Assembly: GCA_902537235.1 (NCBI GenBank)
Contig: CACBAO010000015.1
Coordinates: forward strand, 1 to 42,624
Direction: 5' to 3'
Origin: an uncultured Alphaproteobacteria bacterium
GTDB taxonomy: Bacteria; Pseudomonadota; Alphaproteobacteria; Rhodobacterales; Rhodobacteraceae
Length of the DNA stretch: 42,624 nt
Shown here: positions 27,193 through 38,085 of the stretch, piece after piece
How positions within the stretch are numbered: the stretch's first letter is position 1
Layout: every line of letters starts with the position of its first letter
Notes under the pieces: model-generated
Databases searched by the model: none
Told to the model about the DNA's origin: nothing
Seen by the model: only the letters and a program-made list of their open reading frames with translations
Made by a program: the position numbers and the translations under genes

Positions 27193-28833
27193 CTAAACTA
27201 ATCTGGTTTGCTCTAAAGCTTTTTTTATAAGCGTTGAAAAAATTGGGTGAGGCTCAAAAGGTTTAGACTTTAGCTCAGGATGGAATTGGACACCCAAAAA
27301 AAATGGGTGGTTGGATATTTCTACAATCTCTGGAAGCATGCCATCTTGAGAAAATGCTGAAAAAGTCATGCCATTTCTTTCAAGAGTTTCTTGATATCGT
27401 GTGTTAACTTCAAATCTATGGCGGTGTCTCTCTGACACATATTCATTTTTATAAATTGAAAAAGCCATTGTTCCTTTTTTTATTTTTGCGGGGTAAGCTC
27501 CAAGTCTCATTGTTCCACCTTTATTTTCAACTTTACTTCTTATTTCAACTTTATGATCCTTTATCCATTTGGAAAGATGATAAATGAGATAATCGTCAGA
27601 GCTGTGTGATTTTTCTTCAAATTCTTCAGAGTTTGCGTCTTTAAGGCCAGCACAATTTCTTGCGTACTCTATTACTAATAGTTGCATGCCTAAACAAATG
27701 CCGAGAAAAGGGATTTCTTTCTCTCTTGCATATTTTATTACATTAATTTTACCCTCGGTTCCTCTTTTCCCAAATCCGCCGGGTATTAAGATACCATCAA
27801 ACTTATTTAGTCTTTTCGTTTGACCTGCTTTTTCAAACTCTTCAGACTCCATCCATGTAATTTCTACATTTGTTTTATTAGCTAAACCTCCATGAATAAG
27901 CGCCTCCGAAAGAGATTTATAGGCATCTTCAAGTTTTGTGTATTTTCCAACGACAGCAATCTTTACTAATCCCTCGGAGCTCCGGTATCTTGAACTAACA
28001 TCTTCCCAAATACTTAGGTCAGGCCTCGATTTAGACTTTAACCCCAAAACTTGTAGAACTGCTTCATCTAATCCTTCTTTAAAAAAAGCGATCGGAGCTT
28101 CGTATATAGTTTCAAGATCATTAGCTGCAATTATATTTTTTTTATTAACATTACAGAAAAGTGCGATTTTTTCTTTCTCCTTACTGGGGATAGGTACCTC
28201 AGAACGACAAACTAAGATATCGGGGCTTATCCCAATAGATCTTAATTCTTTTACCGAGTGTTGCGTTGGTTTAGTTTTTAGTTCACCTGATGATGAAAGA
28301 AATGGCAACAGCGTTAAATGAACAAAAATGCATGAGTTAGATTTTTTTTCTTGAGAGAATTGTCGTATAGCCTCAAAAAAAGGAAGGCCTTCAATATCTC
28401 CAATTGTTCCACCTATTTCACAAAGCATAAAATCAACTTCATCTTCGTGTTGCTCTAGGAACCTCTTTATCTCATTTGTAACGTGAGGTATGACCTGTAT
28501 AGTCTCTCCAAGGTAGTCACCTTTTCTTTCCCGTTCTAAGACAGTAGAATATATTCGACCAGAAGAAACTGAGTCAGTGCTTTGTGCTGCTACTCCTGTA
28601 AATCGTTCATAATGACCTAGGTCGAGGTCTGTTTCAGCGCCATCATCAGTAACGAATACCTCACCATGCTCAAAAGGTGACATCGTGCCAGGGTCAACGT
28701 TTAGGTAAGGATCAAGTTTCCTAAGTCGTACTGAAAAGCCTCTTGCTTGCAGTAGTGCGCCTAATGATGCAGATGTTAGTCCCTTTCCCAAAGAAGATAC
28801 AACACCACCTGTGATAAAAACAAATTTCGCCAA
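27193..28833 (-). CDS. pyrG: CTP synthase
   Basis: A 546-residue enzyme that aminates UTP to CTP using glutamine. The N-terminal synthase domain starts [20 protein letters not shown] (P-loop) and has [25 protein letters not shown]. The C-terminal class I glutamine amidotransferase has the catalytic Cys in FLGICLGMQ near residue 380 and His/Glu in FHPELKSKP. Length is typical (about 545). It lies 74 nt downstream of secG, the secG-pyrG order common in alphaproteobacteria, and 11 nt before the acyl-CoA synthetase. Confidence 0.98.
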   Translation of the reverse strand: MAKFVFITGGVVSSLGKGLTSASLGALLQARGFSVRLRKLDPYLNVDPGTMSPFEHGEVFVTDDGAETDLDLGHYERFTGVAAQSTDSVSSGRIYSTVLERERKGDYLGETIQVIPHVTNEIKRFLEQHEDEVDFMLCEIGGTIGDIEGLPFFEAIRQFSQEKKSNSCIFVHLTLLPFLSSSGELKTKPTQHSVKELRSIGISPDILVCRSEVPIPSKEKEKIALFCNVNKKNIIAANDLETIYEAPIAFFKEGLDEAVLQVLGLKSKSRPDLSIWEDVSSRYRSSEGLVKIAVVGKYTKLEDAYKSLSEALIHGGLANKTNVEITWMESEEFEKAGQTKRLNKFDGILIPGGFGKRGTEGKINVIKYAREKEIPFLGICLGMQLLVIEYARNCAGLKDANSEEFEEKSHSSDDYLIYHLSKWIKDHKVEIRSKVENKGGTMRLGAYPAKIKKGTMAFSIYKNEYVSERHRHRFEVNTRYQETLERNGMTFSAFSQDGMLPEIVEISNHPFFLGVQFHPELKSKPFEPHPIFSTLIKKALEQTRLV

Positions 28834-28907
28834 AACACATCTTTCAAAAAGAATTAAGAACTAAGTTTATTTTAGATTAATAAATCTCACAAGTTGATAG
28901 TTCACTT

Positions 28908-29261
28908 TTATTCTGAAGGAGGAGTAGAAACCCCATCACTGTTTTTAAAATTCTTTAGGTCAGGTAGCTCCGGCGCCAATCCTTTTTCATCGGATTCACC
29001 AGTGCTGTTTGATCCCTCAAAAACAGATGTATTTGACCCACTATTTATGGATAAAATTGTAAGCATTATAGCTATTAAAAAAAATAGCGCAGTCAGAATC
29101 CAAGTTAGCTTAGATAATGGGTTTGCTGATTTTGTCCCAGTACCAAAGCCCTGATTATCAGAGCCCATACCCAAACCCCCACCCTCTGATCTTTGGAAGA
29201 GAACAACGAGTATTAGAAAAACAGTAACTATTAAATGACTTATTAATAATACGTTTGACAT
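28908..29261 (-). CDS. secG: Preprotein translocase subunit SecG
   Basis: A 117-residue membrane protein with two transmembrane helices (about residues 4-22 and 52-70). They are joined by a Gly-rich loop with the family signature VLFQRSEGGGLGMG. The C-terminal tail of about 45 residues is polar and Ser/Asn/Pro-rich. SecG assists SecYE in protein export. It begins 2 nt after the ilvC stop region, so ilvC and secG run in opposite functional pathways but the same direction and are closely spaced. Confidence 0.93.
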   Translation of the reverse strand: MSNVLLISHLIVTVFLILVVLFQRSEGGGLGMGSDNQGFGTGTKSANPLSKLTWILTALFFLIAIMLTILSINSGSNTSVFEGSNSTGESDEKGLAPELPDLKNFKNSDGVSTPPSE

Positions 29262-29263
29262 TT

Positions 29264-30298
<1,035 letters not shown>

Positions 30299-30363
30299 TC
30301 ATTTGCTCTGTTTTAAACTATTTTTTTTTTTTAACCAGAATAAAATATTCTTTTTTTGCTAAT

Positions 30364-31560
30364 TTATTTTCCCAGCCCGACTTTAATTAATGTTCTTTTT
30401 AGAAATGGACTTTGATTTAGGTACATCAAAAAACTTTTTCTAGCAATTTTGAGAAATTTATTTTCTGTCATAGAGATCTTATTTAGCAGATGAATCCCAA
30501 AAACTTTACTTCCAGTCTGAGTTAACCTCTTAATTTGATATTGTTTCAAAACCCCGTCCGCACCTAAATCCTCATCATTTTTTAAAGCCTTTTTGCAAAT
30601 ATTATGAAGAGTTATGATGTCTTCTACAGAAGTATTAAGACCTTGAGCCCCAGTCGGGGGCATTACGTGTGCGCTTTCAGCAATAAGAACAATTCTTTTG
30701 CTTGTTAGAGTTTTTGAGAATTGTGAGGAAACTGGCCATTTCTGCCTTTTGCCTGCAAGCCTTATGTTCCCTCTTATACCCATACTTTTTTTTGAAATAA
30801 CAGAGTTAAACTCAGTATTTTTTAAACTATATGCTTTATTGATTACATCTAAATTATCCAACCATACAACGGTTGATCTTAATTGGTTTAAGGGAGTTCG
30901 AAGAGGAATTATTGTAAATGGTCCACCAGAATCCAGTATTTCTGTAGTTCGGTCTTTATGTTTTTTTGAGTGAGATACTTGAAAAACCATTGCCAACTGA
31001 TTGTATGAGGTTTTAAGGGTTTTTATTTTCTCTCTTTTCCTTATAGCGCTATCTTTACCCTCACAAGATACTAAAAGGTTCCCAGTAATTTTTTTTCCTT
31101 TAGCAGTCTCTACAAGAATATAGTCATCAAACGCATAATGGTCGACTATTGAGTCACCTTTGTGGAGAGTAAAATTCTTCTTTTTTTTTAGCCAGCCTAA
31201 TAACTCTGATCTTAAAAAATTATTAGGAACGTTATAACCAAAATTTTCCAAGGATATTTCTTTAGGTTCAAACACTATACTCGAACCATCCCCGTATTTT
31301 GAGTGACCAATATCAACTATTTCCATCTCCTTTAGTGGTTGAGAAAGAGGCTCTATTTTTTTCCATATACCTATTTCTTTAAAAACAGCTATTGCAGGGT
31401 TAAGGAAAGCGGTGGTTCTTTGGTCTGAAGCAAATTTGGATAAATCGCTCGGTTCAAAGCACTCTATCTTAATTTTTTCTTTGCACAGCAAAGATGCTGT
31501 GATCAAACCCGATATTCCAAGCCCAGAGATTATAACTTTATTGGATTGCTTCTTGTTCAT
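30364..31560 (-). CDS. UbiL/UbiH-like FAD monooxygenase (ubiquinone synthesis)
   Basis: A 398-residue flavoprotein hydroxylase. The FAD-binding motif GLGISGL is near residues 13-19. The second motif is degenerate (CEGKDSAIRK near residue 167). The third, AESAHVMPPTGAQGLN near residue 290, matches the UbiH/UbiL/Coq6 family, in which E/D-x-AH is followed by PP-x-GAQGLN. In Rhodospirillum, UbiL hydroxylates two positions of the ubiquinone ring, so this is the closest assignment; UbiH or UbiM are alternatives. Its start lies inside the end of carA, a 23-nt overlap. A 9-A run at 31189-31181 encodes Lys and is in frame. Confidence 0.82.
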   Translation of the reverse strand: MNKKQSNKVIISGLGISGLITASLLCKEKIKIECFEPSDLSKFASDQRTTAFLNPAIAVFKEIGIWKKIEPLSQPLKEMEIVDIGHSKYGDGSSIVFEPKEISLENFGYNVPNNFLRSELLGWLKKKKNFTLHKGDSIVDHYAFDDYILVETAKGKKITGNLLVSCEGKDSAIRKREKIKTLKTSYNQLAMVFQVSHSKKHKDRTTEILDSGGPFTIIPLRTPLNQLRSTVVWLDNLDVINKAYSLKNTEFNSVISKKSMGIRGNIRLAGKRQKWPVSSQFSKTLTSKRIVLIAESAHVMPPTGAQGLNTSVEDIITLHNICKKALKNDEDLGADGVLKQYQIKRLTQTGSKVFGIHLLNKISMTENKFLKIARKSFLMYLNQSPFLKRTLIKVGLGK

Positions 31561-32680
31561 TGTTTTTATATTTATTTACCATCCGCACGAATTTATTAAA
31601 TAGATGTAAACTGTCATGTGGGCCTGGACTTGCCTCAGGATGATATTGGACTGAAAAAATATCTCTGTCTTTGTGTTCTATTCCACAATTCGATCCGTCA
31701 AAAAGAGAGATGTGGCTTTCCAAAATATTTTGAGGTAAGCTTTTCGTATTTATTGCAAATCCATGGTTCATTGATGTAATTTCAACTTTACCGGTCCTTA
31801 GGTCTAGTATTGGGTGGTTTGCTCCATGGTGGCCGTGGTTCATTTTTTCTGTTTCTGCTCCCAACGCGAGACCTAAAAGTTGGTGACCTAGGCAGATTCC
31901 GAAGATAGGAATAGTAGTATGATCTACTAGCTTTTTGAGCACTTCATTGGTAAACCTATTGGTAGCGGCAGGATCTCCAGGTCCATTTGAGAGCAAGATA
32001 CCATGCGGCTCTGCCGCTAATATTTCGTCAAATGTTGCATGGGCTGGTACTAATTTCACTTCGACTTTATGGTGCGACAGACACTTAACGATATTTAATT
32101 TCGTTCCAAAATCAAACAAAAGCACTTTCGCAGATTTTTTGTCAAGATAAGCTTTTTTATTATTATCTTTCTCATTAATTAAATTAATTTGAGCAGTAAG
32201 GTCACGGCCTTTAATTCCAGGCCACTGGTTAAGCTTTTTCTTAAAGTATTCCAAATCGTGGAAACCATTTTGGTTGAAATTTACTAGGGCCTTAGGGGCA
32301 CCCAACTCTCTTATTTTTTTTGTTAAAGCTCTTGTGTCGATCCCATAAATACCGGTTATATTATTTCTCTCAAGCCAAACATCAAAAGTGAGTTCATTTC
32401 TCCAATTTGATGGCTCCGTAGGTCTTGCTCGAGTTATCACGCCTGCTGCCACTGGTTTTTTAGATTCATTATCATTGCTATTAGTCCCCACATTGCCTAT
32501 ATGTGGAAACGTGAAAGTTATTATTTGTTCTGCATAGGATGGGTCAGAAATTATTTCTTGATAACCGGTCATTGAAGTATTGAAACATAGTTCTCCTATA
32601 CCAAAGCCTTCGCGACCAAACCCATTAGCATCCCAAGTTGTTCCATCCTCCAACAGCAGTAATCCAGTAGGTTTTTTCAT
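31538..32680 (-). CDS. carA: Carbamoyl-phosphate synthase small subunit
   Basis: A 380-residue glutaminase subunit that supplies ammonia to CarB for arginine and pyrimidine synthesis. The N-terminal CarA domain has LCFNTSMTGYQEIISDPSYA and IDTRALTKKIRE. The amidotransferase domain has the nucleophile Cys in GICLGHQLLGLALG and the His/Glu in QYHPEASPGP. carB is not in the window. It starts at ATG 32680, divergent from the yqeY-like gene across 136 nt. Its last 23 nt overlap the start of the UbiL-like gene, an unusual partner. Confidence 0.97.
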   Translation of the reverse strand: MKKPTGLLLLEDGTTWDANGFGREGFGIGELCFNTSMTGYQEIISDPSYAEQIITFTFPHIGNVGTNSNDNESKKPVAAGVITRARPTEPSNWRNELTFDVWLERNNITGIYGIDTRALTKKIRELGAPKALVNFNQNGFHDLEYFKKKLNQWPGIKGRDLTAQINLINEKDNNKKAYLDKKSAKVLLFDFGTKLNIVKCLSHHKVEVKLVPAHATFDEILAAEPHGILLSNGPGDPAATNRFTNEVLKKLVDHTTIPIFGICLGHQLLGLALGAETEKMNHGHHGANHPILDLRTGKVEITSMNHGFAINTKSLPQNILESHISLFDGSNCGIEHKDRDIFSVQYHPEASPGPHDSLHLFNKFVRMVNKYKNNEQEAIQ

Positions 32681-32816
32681 ATCTTATAACGAAAACTTAA
32701 AATTAATTTATCAACAAACTATGAGTAATTCTTTTTCATTGCAAATAAAAGATTAAATTGTTAAGAAGTCGGTCGTATTATTTTGATTAAGATTGTGGCT
32801 TTAACATAGAGAGGTA

Positions 32817-33272
32817 ATGATGCGGTCTGAATTAGACAAGAATTTAAAAGAAGCAATCAAATCACAAGAGAAACAGCGAGTAGCGACTTTACGGCTGATC
32901 AATGCTGCAATAAAGGATAGAGACATTGCGGTAAGGTCTGAAGAGAATACTGAAGGTGTAAGTGATGACGAAATTATTTTGATATTATCAAATATGGTCA
33001 AACAAAGAAAACAAAGCATTATTCAGTATGAGGAAGGTGGCAGAATTGAGCTTGCTGAACGAGAGAGGGAAGAAATTAAAATTATTCAAGAGTTTCTGCC
33101 CAACCAACTAACTAACGAGGAAATTCAGACCGAAGTATCAAAAATCATAGATGCTGAGGACCAATTAAGCATTAAAGATATGGGTAAGATAATGGGTGAA
33201 TTAAAAAATAGATTCAGTGGGAGGATGGATTTTGGAAAAGCATCTGAGATTGTTAAGGCTCTACTAAAATAG
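32817..33272 (+). CDS. YqeY/GatB-tail family protein
   Basis: A 151-residue GatB_YqeY-domain protein: [32 protein letters not shown] at the N-terminus, then [33 protein letters not shown] and the C-terminal [24 protein letters not shown]. The domain resembles the tRNA-binding tail of GatB; the free-standing protein has no settled function, though a role in tRNA-linked amidation is often proposed. The gene commonly sits next to carA, transcribed divergently, as here. Two ATG codons (32817 and 32820) are possible; the GAGAGG at 32809-32814 favours the second. Confidence 0.93.
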   Translation: MMRSELDKNLKEAIKSQEKQRVATLRLINAAIKDRDIAVRSEENTEGVSDDEIILILSNMVKQRKQSIIQYEEGGRIELAEREREEIKIIQEFLPNQLTNEEIQTEVSKIIDAEDQLSIKDMGKIMGELKNRFSGRMDFGKASEIVKALLK

Positions 33273-33284
33273 CAAAGCCTTAAC
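33252..33284. terminator. Candidate bidirectional terminator hairpin
   Basis: A perfect 9-bp inverted repeat, GTTAAGGCT at 33252-33260 and AGCCTTAAC at 33276-33284, with a 15-nt loop that contains the yqeY stop codon (33270-33272). It is followed by a second short palindrome, AACAACTTGTTGTT. It lies between the convergent ends of yqeY and hppA. No long T-run follows on either strand, so intrinsic termination is only a possibility. Confidence 0.4.
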
Positions 33285-33293
33285 AACTTGTTG

Positions 33294-35309
33294 TTATACC
33301 AGTAATGGTGCGATAACCAAGCTAACAATAGCCATTACATTTATCAAGATATTCATAGAGGGACCAGATGTATCCTTTAGAGGATCACCAACAGTATCGC
33401 CTACCACTGCAGCTTTGTGTACCTCAGAACCTTTCCCTCCTAAGTTTCCTTTTTCAACATATTTTTTTGCATTATCCCAAGCTCCGCCAGCATTAGCCAT
33501 CATCAATGCCATCATAACGCAGCAAATAAGAGCTCCTCCGAGCATTCCTCCTAAAGCTTTGGGCCCTAGAATTGATCCGACTACAACTGGAGCTAAAACT
33601 GCAAGAGCTCCTGGAGCAATCATTTTTCTTAGCGCAGCTTTGGTCGCTATGTCTACGCATTTTGCTGTATCTGGCTTTGCTTTTCCTTCTAGCAGACCAG
33701 GAATTTCCTTAAATTGACGCCTGATTTCTTTTATCATGTCAAAAGCCGCATCACCAACAGCTGTCATTGTCATTGAGCTGACAAGGAATGGGAAAATACC
33801 ACCAAGAAACATTCCAGCTAGAACTAAAGGATCATTAATAGCTAGTACAAAGCTTGCATCGCTTCCACTAATTTTCTCTATATATGCACTTATCAATGCC
33901 AAAGCTGCCAATGCTGCGGCGCTAATAGCAAAGCCTTTACCTATTGCGGCTGTAGTATTCCCGACTTCATCCAAAGAGTCAGTAATCTCTCGTGTTTGTT
34001 TTCCCATTTCTGACATTTCAGCTATACCGCCAGCATTGTCAGCTACAGGGCCATAGGCATCAATTGCCATTGTTATTCCAACAGTGCTTAACATTCCAAC
34101 AGCTGCCATCCCAACACCGTATAGGCCAGCGAAAGAGTTTGCCGTAAAAATTATTACAACAATAGCAAGTACTGGAATTGCTACTGACTGCATGCCAACT
34201 GCCAATCCGGTTATCATTATTGTGGCTGCTCCAGTTTCTCCTCCTTCAGCAATTTTTCGAACAGGTTTACCTCCGGTGTAGTATTCGGTTATCAAACCAA
34301 CGACTATACCGCCTATTGCACCTATCAGCACTGCTATCCAAACATTTGCCGATACGCCAGCAGATGTAATGGTGAAATATGCAGCTATAATAAACAAGAC
34401 TGCAGAACCTATGGTTCCGTACCTTAGAGCCATTTCAGGGCTACTATTTGAAAACACCCTTACTGTGAGAATTCCAAGTATGGAGCATATTAGACCAACA
34501 GAGGCTAACACCAAAGGCATACCAATTAAAGCAGTCACATTTCCCCCTAGCAGAGAAACTGATGAGGCTGACATCGTTGTTGCCAGAATAATAGAAGCTA
34601 TTATTGAACCGCAGTAAGATTCAAAAATGTCGGATCCCATACCTGCCACATCCCCAACATTATCTCCGACGTTATCCGCTATAACACCTGGGTTTCTGGG
34701 GTCGTCTTCTGGAATACCAGCCTCGACCTTTCCAACTAAATCTGCACCAACGTCAGCGCTTTTAGTGAATATGCCACCTCCAACACGTGAAAAAAGAGCA
34801 ACAGAAGAAGCACCCATGGCAAATCCTTCAATGGCATGGATTTGCTTTAAATCTCCTCCAAAGTTATAAAATAGAAGTCCTATGCCAACTAATCCCATAG
34901 CGGCGACAGTTAAACCCATGATTGAACCGCCAAAAAACGCTATGTTCAAAGCTGACGCGGCACCGCCCTCACTGGCAGCTACTGCAGTTCTAACGTTAGC
35001 TTTGGTCGCAGTATACATCCCAATGTATCCTGCTGAACCTGAACATAATGCGCCTAGAAAGAAAGCGAGGGATGTTTCCCAGCCTAAAAAATAATAGAGT
35101 GCTGCGATACATATAACACAAAAAATGCTTAGTATCTTATATTCTGAAGCCATAAAAACCATTGCTCCTAGATGGATTTCGTCCCCGATTTCTTTGACTT
35201 TACCTGTACCTTCGTTTGCGCTTCTCACTTGCAGATAAACAATAAAAGCACAAAAAAGTCCAAAAAGACCGAAAAGTATGGGAATTATTGGATTTAGTAA
35301 CATAGACAT
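33294..35309 (-). CDS. hppA: Membrane-bound pyrophosphatase, potassium-dependent type
   Basis: A 671-residue ion-pumping pyrophosphatase with about 16 transmembrane helices. Active-site motifs are [22 protein letters not shown] (residues 186-207) and [20 protein letters not shown] (212-231), plus [12 protein letters not shown] (418-428) and a C-terminal [13 protein letters not shown]. Residues 450-459 read [10 protein letters not shown]. Ala454 and Gly457 mark the potassium-dependent class; the potassium-independent proton pumps of Rhodospirillum and relatives have GNTTKAxTKG. Potassium-dependent enzymes pump either protons or sodium, and I cannot decide which from motifs alone. It uses pyrophosphate from biosynthesis to charge the membrane. 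It starts at ATG 35309. Confidence 0.97.
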   Translation of the reverse strand: MSMLLNPIIPILFGLFGLFCAFIVYLQVRSANEGTGKVKEIGDEIHLGAMVFMASEYKILSIFCVICIAALYYFLGWETSLAFFLGALCSGSAGYIGMYTATKANVRTAVAASEGGAASALNIAFFGGSIMGLTVAAMGLVGIGLLFYNFGGDLKQIHAIEGFAMGASSVALFSRVGGGIFTKSADVGADLVGKVEAGIPEDDPRNPGVIADNVGDNVGDVAGMGSDIFESYCGSIIASIILATTMSASSVSLLGGNVTALIGMPLVLASVGLICSILGILTVRVFSNSSPEMALRYGTIGSAVLFIIAAYFTITSAGVSANVWIAVLIGAIGGIVVGLITEYYTGGKPVRKIAEGGETGAATIMITGLAVGMQSVAIPVLAIVVIIFTANSFAGLYGVGMAAVGMLSTVGITMAIDAYGPVADNAGGIAEMSEMGKQTREITDSLDEVGNTTAAIGKGFAISAAALAALALISAYIEKISGSDASFVLAINDPLVLAGMFLGGIFPFLVSSMTMTAVGDAAFDMIKEIRRQFKEIPGLLEGKAKPDTAKCVDIATKAALRKMIAPGALAVLAPVVVGSILGPKALGGMLGGALICCVMMALMMANAGGAWDNAKKYVEKGNLGGKGSEVHKAAVVGDTVGDPLKDTSGPSMNILINVMAIVSLVIAPLLV

Positions 35310-35395
35310 TTCCTTTTTTTAATAAAAACTCGAGTTTCGGAGATATCTAAAATTTTCATATTTGTAAAGCAAAGATGTGACTCATTGATATTTTG

Positions 35396-36481
35396 TTATC
35401 CATCAACACTTTCTTTAAGAACGTATTCTCTAATGATTTCATCCAATCTAGTGAAGTTTGTATTTTGTTCAACAAAGTCGGCAGTATCTAGATAGCTTCG
35501 CTTTTGAAGCATCTTTCTAGTCATGCTAAAAAAGGGGCAGTTTCTTATTTTTCGTCCCCCTATAAGCTGATACCATCTGCCGGCAGGATCAACACTGCAA
35601 CTACCAGAGTCTTCTGTGAATACTTCTCTGAGTGAGATCACCTCACTTTTTATGCCATACCTGTTAAATAATTGTACAATAAGATCTGTATTTAACGCTG
35701 CGAATGTTTCTAAATTCCCACTATCATCTACCATTATTGCAGAAAAGCTTTCTGATACTCCTGAAAAGCTTTTTGGATTTACAAAAAAAACCTCTTTAGG
35801 CATATTCTCTATTTGCCCACCTCTGGATATAAATGTAAGTAAAGCTGCTTCAGACAAATTAGCAACCGGGATCATATTTCCAGGGAAATATCGATCAATC
35901 ATTTTTTTTGGCATCAGGCTAGTTAAGACGTCTGGATCAAACGCATAATCGTTTTTTAGCATACTTTGAACAGAGCTAAAGTCCAATGGTTTTAATATTA
36001 TTTTGTTTGCAGCAAAAAATACAAAAGAGTTCAAATTTGCATCATTCGCTATTTTAGAAATAAGTTGTACTGTTTTAAAATCTGTAGTGATCTCCTCGAT
36101 GGGAGAACCTCTATAAAGGGAAACAATCTGGCAATCAGGTAATATAATTTTGATCCGGGTTTCAAAATCGCTCAGAGCCTCGGGAACCTCTTTCAACAAT
36201 GATGCGTAAGTAGCTAAAGAAATCTTAACTGGGTCGACTTTCTTTATTTGATTGAAGAAATGCTTTGATTTCATAACGAATAATTCTTCAGGTGACAACG
36301 ATACATTTCCTTCTTCATCAAGGGGGGGGTCAAACGGTAAATAATTTCCATAAATCAGGTCATAAAGCGTCGCAATATTGTCTTCGGGACAGTTGTTCAA
36401 TTTGCTATGGCTATCACCAAAAATAGAAAGAGGAAAAAGAAATATCGTTAAAATAACGAAGATTCGAATTAAAATGATCAT
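35396..36481 (-). CDS. Exported protein of unknown function
   Basis: I do not recognise this 361-residue protein. It has a clear signal peptide (residues 1-22, hydrophobic stretch ILIRIFVILTIFLFPLSIF, probable cleavage near FGD-SHS). The mature part is mixed alpha/beta without transmembrane helices. It contains four Cys spread over the mature chain (near residues 28, 116, 296 and 313), possibly two disulfides. A segment rich in acidic and Pro residues (PPLDEEGNVSLSPEE) is near the N-terminus. The conserved-looking part is near the C-terminus (GRWYQLIGGRKIRNCPFFSM, where the Tyr/Gly/Arg/Cys pattern looks structured). It lies between hppA and an MFS gene with 58-nt and 86-nt gaps, so it may have its own transcript. 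An 8-C run at its codons for DPPL stays in frame. Confidence 0.7.
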   Translation of the reverse strand: MIILIRIFVILTIFLFPLSIFGDSHSKLNNCPEDNIATLYDLIYGNYLPFDPPLDEEGNVSLSPEELFVMKSKHFFNQIKKVDPVKISLATYASLLKEVPEALSDFETRIKIILPDCQIVSLYRGSPIEEITTDFKTVQLISKIANDANLNSFVFFAANKIILKPLDFSSVQSMLKNDYAFDPDVLTSLMPKKMIDRYFPGNMIPVANLSEAALLTFISRGGQIENMPKEVFFVNPKSFSGVSESFSAIMVDDSGNLETFAALNTDLIVQLFNRYGIKSEVISLREVFTEDSGSCSVDPAGRWYQLIGGRKIRNCPFFSMTRKMLQKRSYLDTADFVEQNTNFTRLDEIIREYVLKESVDG

Positions 36482-36539
36482 TATATTTTTCCCTTACGCG
36501 AATTTAACTCAAATCTAATGCAAAATTTACGCCATCACT

Positions 36540-37769
36540 TCATATTTTTCTTAATTTAGAATGATATGCAATCCATAAACAGAACATGGAGATTAAGGCA
36601 AAGATTACTAAGGGAGTAGCTGTTAAATTAACAACTTCCCAACCTAACTGCGAGGAGTTAGCACTGCAATTCATTAGCCAACCCGAGGTTACCGATGATA
36701 GCGCAACAAAACCAAAAACAAAAAAATCATTTACTCCTTGAACCTTTCCCCTTTCAGGCGGGTAATGGTTTTTGGTTAGTAGGCTTGTTGACCCTATGTA
36801 GCCAAAATTCCAGCCAATACCAATTAATATTAATGATATGTAGAAGTTCGAAATATCCACACCTTGATAAGCAATGAAGACTGCCAACAAGAATAAAATC
36901 ATTCCGGTCGATATTATTAACTTTTCCCCATATTTTTCAATTAATTTCCCCGTTATAAAGGAAGGAGCAAACATTGCCAATGCATGGGCTGAAACAACAT
37001 TGGCCGCTTGCGTGGTTTCAAATCCACATCCCACTATCGCGATAGGTGAGGAAGTCATAATAAGGTTCATTACACCATAAGCAATCATTGAACAGCTTAT
37101 CGAGACAAAAATCACTGGACTTTTCAAAATAGTAATAAGCGGTCTGCTAAAACTGTCATTATCTATATTTCCCTCGGATGATTTTGATGGGGGAATAGGT
37201 TTGACATAAGACAATATTAATGGACCTGAGCAATTCAGGATCACTATAGCTAAATAAGAATACAGGAATGGTACAGAATTATTTAGATTTAAAGATATTT
37301 TTATCAAAGATGGGCCTAAAATTGCTGCAATTAAGCCGCCCGTAAGAACAGTTGAGATAGCTCGTGCTTTGTACCGGTCTTCACAACTATCTGTAGCTGT
37401 AAACCTGTAAAATGCTTGGGAAGCCATATACGCGCCTGAAACAAAAGAGCCCAATAAAAATATCTCGAATGATCCAAGAAATATCCCTAAGAGCGAAGTC
37501 AGTGACCCAATTAACCCCGCTAGATTCCCAATAATCAATCCAAGTCTTCTGGTTGTTGATTGCATTAGATTGGAAAGAATAGGAGAGCTTACCATTGAAC
37601 CAACAATTAAAAGTGATATAGGTAAGGTCGCATAGCAAACATTGCTAGCAAGAGATTGCCCAACAAGACCTCCCAAAATAATGTACATTGGCATTTGGGA
37701 GCCTAAAACTGCTTGTGCCGTAGCCAATGCTAAAATATTTCTACGGTTTGCTTGTTTCAATTGATCCAA
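36540..37769 (-). CDS. MFS transporter, substrate unknown
   Basis: A 409-residue membrane protein with about 12 hydrophobic helices in two halves separated by a polar loop near residues 190-205 (PIPPSKSSEGNIDNDS). Helix 4/5 and the loop TSLLTKNHYPPERGKVQGVNDF near residue 325 resemble a group of alphaproteobacterial MFS proteins in which (E/R)-(R/K)-GK-QG-ND-F is conserved. Substrate cannot be inferred. It lies 1 nt after the short alkyltransferase gene, so the two are probably co-transcribed. Confidence 0.85.
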   Translation of the reverse strand: MDQLKQANRRNILALATAQAVLGSQMPMYIILGGLVGQSLASNVCYATLPISLLIVGSMVSSPILSNLMQSTTRRLGLIIGNLAGLIGSLTSLLGIFLGSFEIFLLGSFVSGAYMASQAFYRFTATDSCEDRYKARAISTVLTGGLIAAILGPSLIKISLNLNNSVPFLYSYLAIVILNCSGPLILSYVKPIPPSKSSEGNIDNDSFSRPLITILKSPVIFVSISCSMIAYGVMNLIMTSSPIAIVGCGFETTQAANVVSAHALAMFAPSFITGKLIEKYGEKLIISTGMILFLLAVFIAYQGVDISNFYISLILIGIGWNFGYIGSTSLLTKNHYPPERGKVQGVNDFFVFGFVALSSVTSGWLMNCSANSSQLGWEVVNLTATPLVIFALISMFCLWIAYHSKLRKI

Positions 37770-37770
37770 T

Positions 37771-38085
37771 CTATCTGGAATTTTTTATTTCTGTTTGAAG
37801 TAGGTTTCGTTTTGTTTTTATTCCTCCAATGCCACTATAACCCCCCAAAGATCCATCCGATCTTATTACTCTATGGCAAGGTATTGGTCCGGGGTATGGA
37901 TTTTTACCACATGCATTCGCTACAGCTCTTGCAGATTTCGGTTTTCCAAGTAAATTTGCTATTTCTGAATACGTTTTGGTAGTTCCTGATTTTATCTTTG
38001 CAATCTCGCACCAGACAGCTAGTTGAAATCTTGTTCCGTGACAACTTTTTTTATTTATGGTTTTTGTCATTTTTTTCCCTTGCAT
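37771..38085 (-). CDS. Short MGMT-family protein (alkyltransferase C-terminal domain)
   Basis: A 104-residue protein consisting only of the DNA-binding and active-site domain of O6-alkylguanine-DNA alkyltransferases. Visible are the helix-turn-helix part (TYSEIANLLGKPKSARAVANACGKNP) with the Arg finger, then IPCHRVI with Cys70 and GGYSGIGG. The acceptor Cys is kept, so it is not an Atl-type protein (which has Trp at that place). The usual N-terminal domain of about 60-80 residues is missing. It could repair alkylated DNA or act as a lesion sensor. The start ATG overlaps the upstream stop region; a second ATG at 38070 is possible. Confidence 0.85.
   Translation of the reverse strand: MQGKKMTKTINKKSCHGTRFQLAVWCEIAKIKSGTTKTYSEIANLLGKPKSARAVANACGKNPYPGPIPCHRVIRSDGSLGGYSGIGGIKTKRNLLQTEIKNSR

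Noticed and set aside
33415-35094. Several plus-strand open frames opposite hppA
   Set aside because: They mirror the codon pattern of the strongly conserved pyrophosphatase and have no own start signals or family features.
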